DNA of 64,000 nucleotides from Pseudomonadota bacterium. Lineage in GTDB: Bacteria; Pseudomonadota; Gammaproteobacteria; Burkholderiales; Casimicrobiaceae. The DNA lies in the NCBI GenBank assembly GCA_018241745.1, contig JAFEDG010000002.1, positions 1 through 64,000 on the forward strand, in the 5' to 3' direction. The notes beneath the pieces were generated by a model. The model worked only from the letters and a program-made list of their open reading frames with translations, ran no database searches and had not been told where the DNA came from. Position numbers and translations under genes: made by a program. Shown one piece after another: positions 10,584-19,534 of this stretch. Position 1 is the first letter of the stretch, and each line of letters begins with the position of its first letter.

Positions 10584-10801
10584 TGGCCAAGGAAGACGTC
10601 ATCCAGATGCAGGGCGAGGTGGTGGAGATGCTGCCCAACGCGACGTTCCGCGTGAAGCTCGAGAATGGCCACATCGTTCTCGGTCACATCTCCGGGAAGA
10701 TGCGGATGCACTACATCAAGATTTTGCCGGGCGACAAGGTCACGGTCGAGCTCACGCCCTACGACCTGTCGCGCGCGCGCATCACGTTCCGGGCGAAGTG
10801 A
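10583..10801 (+). CDS. infA: translation initiation factor IF-1
   Basis: IF-1 (72 aa) occupies the ribosomal A site during initiation. The OB-fold signature runs through [38 protein letters not shown] and [15 protein letters not shown]. The ATG overlaps the secY stop by one base. Location between secY and rpmJ is a betaproteobacterial marker; in E. coli infA lies elsewhere. Confidence 0.97.
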   Translation: MAKEDVIQMQGEVVEMLPNATFRVKLENGHIVLGHISGKMRMHYIKILPGDKVTVELTPYDLSRARITFRAK

Positions 10802-10823
10802 CGCCCGGGATCAGGAGAAAGAA

Positions 10824-10937
10824 ATGAAGGTTCTGGCCTCGGTCAAGAAAATCTGCCGCAACTGCAAGATCATCCGCCGCAACGGCGTGGTGCGTGTCAT
10901 CTGCACGGACCCGCGCCACAAGCAGCGCCAGGGTTGA
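10824..10937 (+). CDS. rpmJ: 50S ribosomal protein L36 (zinc type)
   Basis: This very short gene encodes 37 residues, [20 protein letters not shown] and onward, ending [14 protein letters not shown]. The zinc ligands C-X2-C, C and H are all present (Cys11, Cys14, Cys27, His32). An AGGAGAAAG ribosome-binding site precedes ATG 10824. It is too short for most ORF length cut-offs. A 42-base spacer leads to rpsM. Confidence 0.97.
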   Translation: MKVLASVKKICRNCKIIRRNGVVRVICTDPRHKQRQG

Positions 10938-10979
10938 TCGGCGGCACGGACTCACGCATTCGATACGGATAGGTAAACC

Positions 10980-11360
10980 ATGGCCCGCATTGCTGGCGTC
11001 AACATTCCGAACCACGCGCACACGGACATCGCCCTGACGGCGATCTACGGCATCGGCCGTCCGCGCGCCAAGGCCATCTGCGTCGCGTCGGGCATCGACC
11101 CGACGATCAAGGTCAAGGACCTGACCGACGCGCAGATGGACAAGCTGCGCGAGCAGGTGGGCAAGTTCACCGTCGAGGGCGACCTGCGCCGCGAGGTGAC
11201 GATGAGCATCAAGCGCCTGATGGACCTGGGCTGCTACCGCGGCGTTCGCCACCGCAAGGGCCTGCCGGTCCGCGGCCAGCGTACGCGCACCAATGCCCGC
11301 ACGCGCAAGGGCCCGAAGAAGGGCCGCACTGTCGCGCTCGCCAAGGGCGTGACGAAGTAA
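10980..11360 (+). CDS. rpsM: 30S ribosomal protein S13
   Basis: S13 (126 aa) forms head-to-body and intersubunit contacts and touches P-site tRNA. It begins [20 protein letters not shown], carries the helix-hairpin-helix-type core [17 protein letters not shown], and ends with the basic tail [19 protein letters not shown]. It opens the alpha operon. Confidence 0.98.
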   Translation: MARIAGVNIPNHAHTDIALTAIYGIGRPRAKAICVASGIDPTIKVKDLTDAQMDKLREQVGKFTVEGDLRREVTMSIKRLMDLGCYRGVRHRKGLPVRGQRTRTNARTRKGPKKGRTVALAKGVTK

Positions 11361-11375
11361 CCGAAGGATCAGACG

Positions 11376-11783
11376 ATGGCACAGCAACCCTCGCAGAAGC
11401 AGGCCGCCGCGCGCGTGCGCAAGAAGGTCAAGAAGAACATCTCGGAAGGGATCGCGCACATTCACGCGTCCTTCAACAACACGATCATCACGATCACCGA
11501 CCGTCAGGGCAACGCGCTGTCGTGGGCGACGTCGGGTGGCGCGGGCTTCAAGGGCTCGCGCAAGTCGACGCCGTTCGCCGCCCAGGTGGCGTCGGAAGCC
11601 GCCGGCCGTGCCGCGCAGGAATGCGGCGTGAAGAACCTCGAGGTTCGCGTCAAGGGCCCCGGCCCAGGCCGCGAGTCCGCGGTGCGCGCGCTGAACGCGC
11701 TCGGCTTCAAGATCTCGTCGATCACCGACGTGACCCCGGTGCCGCACAACGGCTGCCGCCCGCCGAAGCGCCGCCGCATCTGA
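11376..11783 (+). CDS. rpsK: 30S ribosomal protein S11
   Basis: S11 (135 aa) lines the platform next to the E-site codon. Signatures: [35 protein letters not shown] and the C-terminus [11 protein letters not shown]. The Lys-rich N-terminus is slightly extended. It follows rpsM after 15 bases and is followed by a structured 173-base gap. Confidence 0.98.
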   Translation: MAQQPSQKQAAARVRKKVKKNISEGIAHIHASFNNTIITITDRQGNALSWATSGGAGFKGSRKSTPFAAQVASEAAGRAAQECGVKNLEVRVKGPGPGRESAVRALNALGFKISSITDVTPVPHNGCRPPKRRRI

Positions 11784-11956
11784 TTTTTTCGCAAGCGTCG
11801 GGACGTAGCGCGACATGTCGCAAGACGCCCGGTGTTGAATGTAGTAGTGGCTGCTGAAAATCATCGGGCTACGCCCGGGAATTTCAGGAAGCCCGAAGGA
11901 AGCCGGGCAAAAGTAGGTTTTCACTTTTGCCCGCACATTTTAAGGATGGCTTAAAC
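11784..11956 (+). promoter_or_regulatory. structured leader of rpsD
   Basis: The gap starts with six T residues directly after the rpsK stop. It contains a perfect palindrome at 11810-11821, a small hairpin (11865-11869 with 11873-11877, loop TAC) and a perfect 11-bp hairpin (11904-11914 with 11923-11933, 8-base loop). In many bacteria S4 represses its own operon through mRNA structure, so this may be an S4-responsive leader. No canonical promoter is evident. Confidence 0.45.
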
Positions 11957-12580
11957 GTGGCTCGATACATCGGACCCAAATGCAAGCTGGCGCGACGGGA
12001 AGGCACCGACCTTTTCCTGAAAAGCGCGCGTCGATCGCTCGACTCCAAGTGCAAGCTCGAAACCAAGCCCGGTCAGCATGGGGCCAAGTCCGGTATGCGG
12101 ACTTCGGATTACGGCGTGCAGTTGCGGGAAAAGCAGAAGCTCCGCCGGACGTACGGCATCCTGGAGCGCCAGTTCCGCCGTTACTTCGCCGAGGCCGCGC
12201 GCCGCAAGGGCTCGACCGGTGAAAACCTGCTGAAGCTGCTCGAATCCCGCCTGGACAACGTCGTGTACCGGATGGGCTTCGGCTCGACGCGCGCGGAAGC
12301 GCGCCAGCTGGTCACGCACGGCGCGATCGTCGTCAACGACAAGCGCATCAACGTGCCGTCGGCGCTGCTGAAGGGCGGCGAGACGGTCGGCGTCGTCGAG
12401 AAGTCGAAGACGCAGCTGCGCATCGTCGACGCGCTGCAGCTCGCCGAGAAGGTGGGCTTCCCGTCGTGGGTCACCGTCGACCCGAAGAAACTCCAGGGCA
12501 CGTTCAAGGGCGCGCCCGACCGCTCGGAATTCGGTCAGGACATCAACGAAAACCTCGTGGTCGAACTGTATTCGAAGTAA
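11957..12580 (+). CDS. rpsD: 30S ribosomal protein S4
   Basis: S4 (207 aa) nucleates the 5' domain of 16S rRNA, acts at the mRNA entry channel and is a translational repressor of the alpha operon in E. coli. The start is GTG 11957, giving the family N-terminus (M)[19 protein letters not shown]; the ATG at 11927 would add ten unrelated residues. An S4 RNA-binding domain is seen from [20 protein letters not shown] onward. It sits alone after the structured gap. Confidence 0.97.
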   Translation: MARYIGPKCKLARREGTDLFLKSARRSLDSKCKLETKPGQHGAKSGMRTSDYGVQLREKQKLRRTYGILERQFRRYFAEAARRKGSTGENLLKLLESRLDNVVYRMGFGSTRAEARQLVTHGAIVVNDKRINVPSALLKGGETVGVVEKSKTQLRIVDALQLAEKVGFPSWVTVDPKKLQGTFKGAPDRSEFGQDINENLVVELYSK

Positions 12581-12592
12581 TCCGCGGCAAGG

Positions 12593-12629
12593 GGTGCGCC
12601 GGGACGCTGTCCAGCGTCGCGGCGCCTTT
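12593..12629 (+). promoter_or_regulatory. hairpin with short T-run in rpoA leader
   Basis: Within the 79-base rpsD-rpoA spacer, 12603-12608 pairs with 12613-12618 around a 4-base loop, and the outer 12593-12597 pairs with 12622-12626, followed by TTT. It resembles a weak attenuator that could lower rpoA expression relative to ribosomal genes. The start region has AAGGGATCCGC before the rpoA ATG. Confidence 0.35.
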
Positions 12630-12659
12630 CGCGCTCATGGATACGCATAAGGGATCCGC

Positions 12660-13637
12660 ATGCAAAGCAACGCCTTGTTGAAACCGCGCATCATCGACGT
12701 GCAAAGCATGTCGCCGTTCCACGCCAAGGTGGTGATGGAACCGTTCGAGCGTGGCTACGGCCACACGCTCGGCAACGCGCTGCGTCGCGTGCTGCTGTCG
12801 TCGATGCCCGGCTACGCGCCGACGGAAGTCAAGATCACCGGCGTGCTGCACGAGTACTCGGCGCTGGACGGCGTGCAGGAAGACGTCGTCGACATCCTGC
12901 TGAACCTCAAGGGTGTCGTGCTGAAGCTGCACAACCGCGACGCGGTTGCGCTGCGCCTCGCCAAGTCCGGCGAAGGCCCGGTCACGGCCGCCGACATCGA
13001 GCCCAATCACGACGTCGAGATCATCAATCCCGAACATGTGATTGCGCACCTGACGGCAGGTGGCAAGATCGAGATGGAAATCCGCGTCGAGAAGGGCCGC
13101 GGCTACCAGCCCGCCACCGCGCGCGTGAAGCCGGAAGGCGGCCGCGCGATCGGCAGCATCCTGCTGGACGCCTCGTTCTCGCCCGTCCGCCGCGTCAGCT
13201 ACGCGGTCGAGAGCGCGCGCGTCGAGCAGCGTACCGACCTCGACAAGCTCGTGCTGGACATCGAGACCAACGGCGTCGTCGAGCCGGAGCAGGCCGTCCG
13301 CTTCGCGGCGTCCGTGCTGGTCGAGCAGCTGTCGGTGTTCGCGGACCTGAAGGGCACGGACTCGCCGTCGTCGGAGCGCGCCTCGCCCCAGGTCGACCCG
13401 ATCCTGCTGCGCCCGGTCGACGACCTGGAGCTCACGGTGCGCTCTGCCAACTGCCTCAAGGCCGAGAACATCTATTACATCGGCGACCTGATCCAGCGCA
13501 CGGAAACGGAGTTGCTGAAGACGCCGAACCTGGGCCGCAAGTCGCTGAACGAGATCAAGGAAGTGCTCGCCACGCGCGGCCTGTCGCTCGGCATGAAGCT
13601 CGAGAACTGGCCGCCGGCGGGGCTGGATCGGCCGTAA
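12660..13637 (+). CDS. rpoA: DNA-directed RNA polymerase subunit alpha
   Basis: The alpha subunit (325 aa) dimerises to nucleate RNA polymerase assembly and uses its C-terminal domain to bind UP elements and activators. The N-terminal domain includes [20 protein letters not shown] and SAVEYSC-type dimer contacts near [14 protein letters not shown]; after a short linker, the C-terminal helix-hairpin-helix domain shows [18 protein letters not shown]. Length is normal. The stop codon lies inside the first hairpin of the rplQ leader. Confidence 0.98.
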   Translation: MQSNALLKPRIIDVQSMSPFHAKVVMEPFERGYGHTLGNALRRVLLSSMPGYAPTEVKITGVLHEYSALDGVQEDVVDILLNLKGVVLKLHNRDAVALRLAKSGEGPVTAADIEPNHDVEIINPEHVIAHLTAGGKIEMEIRVEKGRGYQPATARVKPEGGRAIGSILLDASFSPVRRVSYAVESARVEQRTDLDKLVLDIETNGVVEPEQAVRFAASVLVEQLSVFADLKGTDSPSSERASPQVDPILLRPVDDLELTVRSANCLKAENIYYIGDLIQRTETELLKTPNLGRKSLNEIKEVLATRGLSLGMKLENWPPAGLDRP

Positions 13638-13767
13638 AAAGTAGACACCTACTTTTTACGGTAACTGCATCACCTTGGAATCGCGGGCGGAGCCCGTCGA
13701 TTCCAAGTGGCAAGAGCTACGCAGAACCGTGCGTAGCGCGTGCGTGCGGTGGCAGGTGAACGCCACC
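13632..13767 (+). promoter_or_regulatory. array of four hairpins between rpoA and rplQ
   Basis: Four consecutive inverted repeats fill the gap. H1: perfect 13 bp, 13632-13644 with 13649-13661, loop ACAC, spanning the rpoA stop. H2: 13674-13688 with 13692-13707, 15 bp with one bulged T and loop GGA. H3: perfect 8 bp, 13716-13723 with 13730-13737. H4: 6 bp, 13748-13753 with 13762-13767. No terminator T-run follows any of them. The remaining leader (13768-13847) ends with an ACGAAAGG-type ribosome-binding region. Confidence 0.6.
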
Positions 13768-13847
13768 CGCGACAGGAATAACAAGAACAGCTTGGACTCT
13801 CGGCGGCGCCGGCATGGCGCGGCCACGACAACGAAAGGCATACGACC

Positions 13848-14243
13848 ATGCGTCACCGTCACGGACTTCGGAAGCTCAACCGCACCAGCAGCCATCGCCT
13901 CGCGATGCTGCGCAACATGACCAACTCGCTGTTCCTGCACGAGGCGATCAAGACGACGCTGCCGAAGGCGAAGGAACTGCGCCGCGTCGCCGAGCCGCTG
14001 ATCACGCTCGGCAAGACGCCGACGCTCGCCAACCGGCGCCTCGCATTCGATCGCCTGCGCGATCGCGACATGGTCACCAAGCTGTTCAACGAACTCGGCC
14101 CGCGCTATGCGGCGCGCCCGGGTGGCTACCTGCGGATCCTGAAGTTCGGCTTCCGCCAGGGCGACGCGGCGCCGATGGCGCTCGTCGAGCTCGTCGACCG
14201 TCCGGAGCCGGCGGCCGCCGAAGACGACAAGGGCGCGAAGTAA
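13848..14243 (+). CDS. rplQ: 50S ribosomal protein L17
   Basis: L17 (131 aa) binds near the tunnel exit and is the last gene of the alpha operon. Signatures: [40 protein letters not shown] and [20 protein letters not shown]. The C-terminus is a short acidic/Ala-rich tail. A strong terminator lies 48 bases downstream. Confidence 0.98.
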   Translation: MRHRHGLRKLNRTSSHRLAMLRNMTNSLFLHEAIKTTLPKAKELRRVAEPLITLGKTPTLANRRLAFDRLRDRDMVTKLFNELGPRYAARPGGYLRILKFGFRQGDAAPMALVELVDRPEPAAAEDDKGAK

Positions 14244-14290
14244 CGCGCGCCGGGCGCCGCGCGCATGTCGCGCCGGCACCGATCGCGAGA

Positions 14291-14313
14291 GGCCGGGCTT
14301 GCCCGGCCTTTTT
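14291..14313 (+). terminator. rho-independent terminator of the alpha operon
   Basis: A perfect 8-bp GC stem (14291-14298 with 14301-14308) is followed directly by five T residues (14309-14313). It ends the long ribosomal transcript before galE. Confidence 0.85.
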
Positions 14314-14376
14314 CATGGCGGCCGCAGTGCACACGCTACGGGGCGCACGGGCGCGACGTCAGGTAGCATCCGGGCC

Positions 14377-15390
14377 ATGGCATCCACGGTACTCGTCACC
14401 GGCGGCACAGGCTACATCGGGTCGCACATCGCCGTCGCGCTCGCGGCTGCCGGCCACGTGCCGGTGCTGCTCGACGATTTCTCCAACAGCGAGCATGCGG
14501 TCGTCGACCGTGTCCGCGAGCTGGCCGGCGTCGCCGTGACCTGCGTCGAAGGCGACGTGCGTGACACCGCGCTGTTGCGGCGCGTGTTTCACGACCATCC
14601 GGTCACGGCGGTGATCCATTGCGCGGGCCTCAAGGCGGTCGGCGAAAGCGAGGCGCGGCCGCTCGCGTATTACGACGTCAACGTCAACGGCAGCCTGCGG
14701 CTCGCGGAGGTGATGGGCGAAGCGGGCGTCAACCGGCTGGTCTTTTCCAGCTCCGCGACCGTCTACGGCCAGCCCGACGTGCTGCCGGTCGACGAGCAGG
14801 CTGCGTTGCGGCCGCACAGCGTCTACGGGCGCACCAAGCGGCAGACCGAGGAATTCCTGCGCGACCTCGCGCGTGCCAACCCCAACTGGCACATCGCGAT
14901 CCTCCGCTACTTCAATCCGGCGGGCGCGCATCCCTCGGCGCGGATCGGCGAGGCACCCCGTGGCCGCCCGAACAATCTCGTGCCGCTGATGTGCCGGATC
15001 GCCGCGGGCGAATACCCGGAGCTGTCGATCCACGGCAGCGACTGGCCGACGCCCGATGGCACCGGCATCCGCGATTACATCCACGTGCAGGACCTCGCCG
15101 AAGGCCACGTCGCTGCGCTGGCGTGGCTCGCGCAGCACGCAGGCGCGCGCACGATCAACCTGGGCCTCGGGCGTGGCTATTCCGTGCTCGAGGTCATCGC
15201 GGCGTTCGAAAAGGCCTGCGGCCGCGTCCTGGCCAAGGCGTTTGGTCCGCGGCGGCCGGGCGATGTCGCGTGCTATTACGCCGACGCGACACGTGCCGAG
15301 CGCGAGATGGGCTGGCGTGCGACGCGCGCGCTGGACGCGATCTGCGCGGACGCCTGGCGCTGGCAGCAGGCCGGCGGGCGCTACCGCTGA
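14377..15390 (+). CDS. galE: UDP-glucose 4-epimerase
   Basis: This NAD-dependent enzyme interconverts UDP-glucose and UDP-galactose (or the N-acetyl forms) for polysaccharide precursors in the cytoplasm. The 337-residue product has the Rossmann motif VLVTGGTGYIGSHIA at residues about 5-19, the SSSATVYG strand and the catalytic YGRTK (Tyr-X3-Lys). The C-terminal substrate domain includes NNLVPLMCRIAAG and GTGIRDYIHVQDLAEGH. The ATG at 14377 follows AGGTAGCATCCGGGCC; the frame open from 14299 overlaps the terminator and is not used. hutF starts 5 bases after its stop. Confidence 0.93.
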   Translation: MASTVLVTGGTGYIGSHIAVALAAAGHVPVLLDDFSNSEHAVVDRVRELAGVAVTCVEGDVRDTALLRRVFHDHPVTAVIHCAGLKAVGESEARPLAYYDVNVNGSLRLAEVMGEAGVNRLVFSSSATVYGQPDVLPVDEQAALRPHSVYGRTKRQTEEFLRDLARANPNWHIAILRYFNPAGAHPSARIGEAPRGRPNNLVPLMCRIAAGEYPELSIHGSDWPTPDGTGIRDYIHVQDLAEGHVAALAWLAQHAGARTINLGLGRGYSVLEVIAAFEKACGRVLAKAFGPRRPGDVACYYADATRAEREMGWRATRALDAICADAWRWQQAGGRYR

Positions 15391-15395
15391 CGCCC

Positions 15396-16760
15396 ATGGA
15401 CCCGTCGCGCTTCCATGCGCCGGCCGCGCTGGTCGGCGAATCCTGGCAGCGCGACGTACGCATCGACGTCGACGCACGCGGGTTCATCACCGCGCTGGCA
15501 TTCGGCGTCGCGCCGGAAGGTTGCGAGCGGTTGCGCGGTCCGGTCATCCCGGCCATGTCGAACGCGCATTCGCACGCATTCCAGCGCGCGCTCGTCGGGA
15601 TGACCGGGCGGCTCGTGGGCGAGGACAGCTTCTGGACGTGGCGCGAGGCGATGTACGCGTTCGTCGCGCGCCTGGATCCCGACGCGCTCGAGGCGGTGAC
15701 CGCGCAGGCCTATGTCGAGATGGTGGAGGCGGGGTATGCGGCGGTCGCCGAGTTCCATTACGTCCATGCCGACGCCGATGGACGCCCCTATGCGAACGTC
15801 GCGGAGCTCGCGCACCGCGTCGTCGCCGCCGCGCAGCGCACGGGGATCGCGCTGACGCTGCTGCCCGTCGCCTACGCGCACGCGGGGTTCGGCGGCACGG
15901 CGCCACGGCCGCTGCAGAAGCGCTTCGTGCTGGAGCGCGCGCATTACGAGGCGCTCGTCGCGCAACTGGCCGACACCGCAGCGCGCGACGACGTCGTGGT
16001 CGGCGTGGCGCCACACAGCCTGCGCGCCGTCACGCCTGCGCTGCTGCACCAGGTACTGGACGCCGCACCGCCGGACGCGCCCATCCATATCCACGTGTCG
16101 GAGCAGCGGCGCGAGGTCGCAGACTGCCTCGCCTGGAGCGGCCAGCGTCCGGTCGACTGGCTGCTGGACCACGCGCCCGTCGACGCGCGCTGGGCGCTCG
16201 TGCACGCGACGCATGCGGATGCGCGGGAGATCGCGAGGATCGCGGCGTCGGGCGCCACCGTCGTGCTGGCGCCGACGACCGAAGGCGACCTGGGCGACGG
16301 CACGTTCCTGGCCGAGCGCTACGTGGGTTGCGGCGGCGCGCTCGCGATCGGCAGCGACTCCAACACGATCATCGACCCGTTCGCCGAATTACGCCAGCTC
16401 GAGTATTCGCAGCGCATCGCCACCGGTCGGCGCAACGTGCTCGCGCACGGCGACGTCCCCGTCGGTGCCGCGCTGTGGGCCGCGGCGGCGGCCGGTGGCG
16501 CGCGTGCGCTCGCGCGTCCCCTCGGCAGCATCGCCACCGGACGCCGCGCTGATCTCGTGGTGCTGGACGTCGACGAGCCTGCGCTGGCCGAGCGCGCGCC
16601 CGACGCGATGCTCGAGGCCGCGATCTTCGGGCCCGCGCGGCGCCCGGTGCGCGATGTCCTGATCGGCGGCAGGATGGTCGTCCGTGACGGCCGCCACGTG
16701 CACCGTGACGCGGTATTCCGCGCGTGGCGCGCGACGCTTGCGCGCATACTGGCGGCATGA
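15396..16760 (+). CDS. hutF: formimidoylglutamate deiminase
   Basis: HutF (454 aa) removes ammonia from N-formimino-L-glutamate to give N-formylglutamate, the first step of the two-step branch of histidine degradation. It belongs to the amidohydrolase superfamily. Metal-site motifs are visible: [11 protein letters not shown] (residues about 49-59), HIHVSEQ, a His in LVHATHAD and the Asp in GSDSNT. The start is ATG 15396, only 5 bases after galE. Together with hutG downstream it makes a consistent pair; hutH and hutU are not in this window. Confidence 0.9.
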   Translation: MDPSRFHAPAALVGESWQRDVRIDVDARGFITALAFGVAPEGCERLRGPVIPAMSNAHSHAFQRALVGMTGRLVGEDSFWTWREAMYAFVARLDPDALEAVTAQAYVEMVEAGYAAVAEFHYVHADADGRPYANVAELAHRVVAAAQRTGIALTLLPVAYAHAGFGGTAPRPLQKRFVLERAHYEALVAQLADTAARDDVVVGVAPHSLRAVTPALLHQVLDAAPPDAPIHIHVSEQRREVADCLAWSGQRPVDWLLDHAPVDARWALVHATHADAREIARIAASGATVVLAPTTEGDLGDGTFLAERYVGCGGALAIGSDSNTIIDPFAELRQLEYSQRIATGRRNVLAHGDVPVGAALWAAAAAGGARALARPLGSIATGRRADLVVLDVDEPALAERAPDAMLEAAIFGPARRPVRDVLIGGRMVVRDGRHVHRDAVFRAWRATLARILAA

Positions 16761-16812
16761 GCGCGCCGAGCCAACGCCAGGGCCACGGAGCGCGCAGCGT
16801 GGAGCTGCGGGC

Positions 16813-18039
16813 ATGAGCGGGCACGGCCTGCACTTCGACCTGCTCGTCGCGGCACCGCACATCGCGACGATGGCCGATGATGGCTATGGCATCGTGCGCC
16901 GCGGCGCCGTCGGCATCCGCGGCGAGACGATCGAGTGGGTCGGGCCCGTGCACGAGTTGCCGCCGGGCAGCTCGTGGACGCAGCGGATCGACGTCGGCGG
17001 CTGGCTGCTGCCGGGCCTCGTCGACTGCCATACGCACCTCGTCTATGCGGGCAACCGTGCCGACGAGTTCGAGCGGCGGCTCGAAGGCGAGAGCTATGCC
17101 GACATCGCGCGCGGCGGCGGCGGCGTGCTCGCCACGGTACGTGCGACGCGCGAGGCGAGCCTCGATGCGTTGATCGCGCAGTCGCGGGTCCGCCTCGCGG
17201 CGCTGGCCGCCGAAGGCGTGACGACCGTCGAGATCAAGACCGGCTACGGGCTGGACCCTGCCCACGAGCTCAAGCAGCTGACGGCCGCGCAGGCGCTCGG
17301 CAAGCTGTGCGACGTCGACGTGCGCACGACGTTGCTCGCGGCGCACGCGCTGCCGCCGGAATTCGCGGGGCGCGCGGACGCGTTCATCGACGACGTGTGC
17401 CGCCGCACGCTGCCGGCGGCCCGGTTCGCGGGTGTCGACGCGGTCGACGCGTTCTGCGAGACGATCGGGTTCACGGCGGCGCAGACGCGCAAGGTCTTCG
17501 CGCACGCGGAGCGGCTGGGCCTGCGCGTCAAGCTGCACGCGGACCAGCTCTCGGACGGTGGTGGCGCCGCCCTTGCGGCCGAAGCCCGCGCGCTGTCGGC
17601 CGACCACCTCGAATGGGCGAGCGACGACGGCGTCGCCGCGATGGCGCGCGCGGGCGTTGTCGCCGTGCTGCTGCCGGGCGCCTTCTACACGCTGCGCGAG
17701 ACGCGGCTGCCCCCCGTTGCCGCGCTGCGCCAGCACGGCGTGCGGATCGCCATCGCGACCGACTGCAACCCCGGCACGTCGCCCGCGACGTCACTGCTGA
17801 TGATGCTCAGCATGGCGTGCACGCTGTTCCGGCTGACGCCGCTCGAGGCGATCGCCGGCGTGACGCGCAACGCCGCGGCCGCGCTGGGTCTCGCCGACCG
17901 CGGCATGCTCGCGCCCGGCATGCGTGCGGATCTCGTCGCCTATGCGGTCGACCTGCCGGCGGAGCTTTGCTACCGGATCGGCGCCAATCCAGCCACGCAC
18001 GTGATTCGCGGCGGGCGGCTGCGCGGAGGCCCGGGCTGA
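16813..18039 (+). CDS. hutI: imidazolonepropionase
   Basis: HutI (408 aa) hydrolyses 4-imidazolone-5-propionate to N-formiminoglutamate, feeding HutF. Amidohydrolase metal ligands are present in [31 protein letters not shown] and [10 protein letters not shown]. The start is placed at ATG 16813 ([14 protein letters not shown]); the frame from 16684 overlaps hutF. The 52-base gap from hutF has no promoter-like signal, and the stop overlaps hutG, supporting one transcript. Confidence 0.93.
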   Translation: MSGHGLHFDLLVAAPHIATMADDGYGIVRRGAVGIRGETIEWVGPVHELPPGSSWTQRIDVGGWLLPGLVDCHTHLVYAGNRADEFERRLEGESYADIARGGGGVLATVRATREASLDALIAQSRVRLAALAAEGVTTVEIKTGYGLDPAHELKQLTAAQALGKLCDVDVRTTLLAAHALPPEFAGRADAFIDDVCRRTLPAARFAGVDAVDAFCETIGFTAAQTRKVFAHAERLGLRVKLHADQLSDGGGAALAAEARALSADHLEWASDDGVAAMARAGVVAVLLPGAFYTLRETRLPPVAALRQHGVRIAIATDCNPGTSPATSLLMMLSMACTLFRLTPLEAIAGVTRNAAAALGLADRGMLAPGMRADLVAYAVDLPAELCYRIGANPATHVIRGGRLRGGPG

Positions 18040-18827
18040 TGCTGCTCTGGTCGCTGCAGCGGGGCGACGGTCCGCTGATCGTCGACGTCCCGCACGCAGG
18101 CACGCATCTCCCCGACGCAATCGCACTGCGGATGACCGCCGCGGCGCGGCGCGTGCCCGACACGGACTGGCACGTCGACCGTCTCTACGGATTCGTCCGC
18201 GACATGGGCGCCACGCTGATGGCGGCCACACATTCGCGGTATGTCGTCGACCTCAACCGCGACCCGTCGGGCACGGCGCTTTATCCGGGCGCGGACAATA
18301 CCGAGCTGTGCCCGACGCGCGCGTTCGACCACGCGCCGCTCTATCGCGACGCCCCACCGGACGCCGTCGAAATCGACGCGCGGATCGCGACCTTTTTCAC
18401 GCCTTACCACGACGCGCTCGCCGCCGAAGTCGCGCGCGTGAAGGCGCGCCATGGCTATGCCGTGGTACTCGACGGCCATTCGATCCCGTCCGCGGTGCCA
18501 CGCTTCTTCGACGGCAGGTTGCCCGACCTCAACCTCGGCACGGCCGGAGGCACCAGTTGCGCGCCTGCGCTGGAACGGGTCGCGGCATCGACGCTCGCGG
18601 GGGCGACCGGCTTCAGCCATGTCGTCAACGGCCGCTTCAAAGGTGGCTGGATCACGCGCCGCTTCGGCACGCCGGCCACCGGAGTTCACGCGCTGCAGCT
18701 CGAGATGACGCAAGCGTCGTACTGCGACGAACGCGCGGCCGGTGTCTACGACGAGGCACGGGCGGCACCGCTCGTCACCGTCCTCGAGCGGCTGTGCGTC
18801 GCGCTGCTCGAATGGAGGCCGCGATGA
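18039..18827 (+). CDS. hutG: N-formylglutamate deformylase
   Basis: HutG (262 aa) releases formate from N-formylglutamate to give glutamate, completing the branch begun by HutF. Family features: VDVPHAGTHLPD near the N-terminus, SRYVVDLNRDPSG, VLDGHSIPS and the C-terminal LQLEMTQASYCDE. The ATG at 18039 overlaps the hutI stop, and its own stop overlaps the next start. Confidence 0.93.
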   Translation: MLLWSLQRGDGPLIVDVPHAGTHLPDAIALRMTAAARRVPDTDWHVDRLYGFVRDMGATLMAATHSRYVVDLNRDPSGTALYPGADNTELCPTRAFDHAPLYRDAPPDAVEIDARIATFFTPYHDALAAEVARVKARHGYAVVLDGHSIPSAVPRFFDGRLPDLNLGTAGGTSCAPALERVAASTLAGATGFSHVVNGRFKGGWITRRFGTPATGVHALQLEMTQASYCDERAAGVYDEARAAPLVTVLERLCVALLEWRPR

Positions 18828-19132
18828 AGCGCTTCTTCGCGGCATGGAACCGCGTCGACGCGTGGTTGCTGCGCGACCGCCTCCAGCACGCGGGCATCGA
18901 TTCCCACGTCTTCAACGAGCACATGGCGGCGATCGTCGGCGACGTGCCGCCCGATGTCGCCTCGCCGCAGGTGTGGCTCGCGGACGAGGCAGACCTGCCG
19001 CGCGCCCGCGCGGTGCTCGCCGAGTGGCAGGCCGAGCGCGCGCGCACGGGGCAGCGCGAATGCCGGCACTGCACGGAGATCAATCCGGCGACGTTCGACC
19101 TGTGCTGGAAGTGCGGGGCGTCGCTGACGTAG
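18824..19132 (+). CDS. DUF2007-type protein with zinc ribbon
   Basis: A 102-residue cytoplasmic protein. The first ~70 residues resemble the DUF2007 'putative signal-transducing' fold (RLQHAGIDSHVFNEHM, then PQVWLADEADLPRARAVLAE). The C-terminus has two zinc-ligand pairs, CRHC and CWKC, separated by 10 residues. It overlaps the hutG stop (ATGA), so it is co-translated with the hut genes; this need not mean a role in histidine catabolism. Function unknown. Confidence 0.8.
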   Translation: MKRFFAAWNRVDAWLLRDRLQHAGIDSHVFNEHMAAIVGDVPPDVASPQVWLADEADLPRARAVLAEWQAERARTGQRECRHCTEINPATFDLCWKCGASLT

Positions 19133-19136
19133 GAAG

Positions 19137-19243
19137 GGTTGCGTCCGCCGGAGGACCGGGGATGTGCGACTCCGCTTCACGAACACAGGCGCTGCGTCGG
19201 ACATCCCCGCTCCTCCCGCTCGGAGTGAATGCGGGACGCAGCC
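19137..19243 (+). repeat. long palindromic element C (downstream of the DUF2007 gene)
   Basis: The inner palindrome 19157-19209 pairs CGGGGATGT with ACATCCCCG around a core reading GCTTCACGAACACAGGCGC. Outer arms extend the pairing to 19137-19146 and 19234-19243, with an insertion in the right arm. It begins 5 bases after the stop codon. Its reverse complement aligns with element D over about 95 bases. See findings for the shared core with elements A and B. Confidence 0.75.
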
Positions 19244-19412
19244 TTCGACACATCCGACGAGCGCCGAGTTTCTTCGCGACTATCTGGTCAGGACGACCGC
19301 TTCCTCCGGCTTTGTGGCCAACCCCGGAGTCACGACTGCGTCACCGTTCGGATTTGAAGCGCCAGGCTGGCGTCACCGAGGGTGCGCTGGTAAGCGCGGG
19401 GCCGTTTCGCCA
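19244..19412. other. non-coding spacer between palindromes C and D
   Basis: The 169-base stretch between the two inverted elements has no ribosome-binding site followed by a plausible gene. Open frames run through it, but they continue unbroken through the palindromes on both strands and have no domain-like content. It contains a short hairpin around 19359-19375. Nothing else is recognised. Confidence 0.5.
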
Positions 19413-19506
19413 CGCATTCACGTCCGAGCCGAAGCATCGGGGGTGTCCGACGGAGCGCCTGTTCTCGTGAAGCGTAGTCGGACACCCCCGATGCTCCGGC
19501 GGCGCG
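19413..19506 (-). repeat. long palindromic element D (downstream of the prolyl oligopeptidase)
   Basis: A perfect 18-bp inverted repeat (19434-19451 with 19477-19494) flanks a 25-base core. Read on the minus strand, in the direction of the oligopeptidase gene, the core is GCTTCACGAGAACAGGCGC, almost the same as in element C. The outer arm bases differ from C but remain complementary to each other. It lies 28-41 bases beyond the gene's stop codon. Confidence 0.75.
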
Positions 19507-19534
19507 ACGATACGAACGCGAGGCAACCGCCCCC

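Noticed and set aside
16757-16815. 19-codon open frame overlapping the hutF stop
   Set aside because: Too short and without protein character; probably just spacer before hutI.
19137-19506. Protein-coding frames through the C/D region on both strands
   Set aside because: The frames pass through both palindromes, giving the same peptide (VKRSRT-like) from opposite strands, as expected for a translated inverted repeat.
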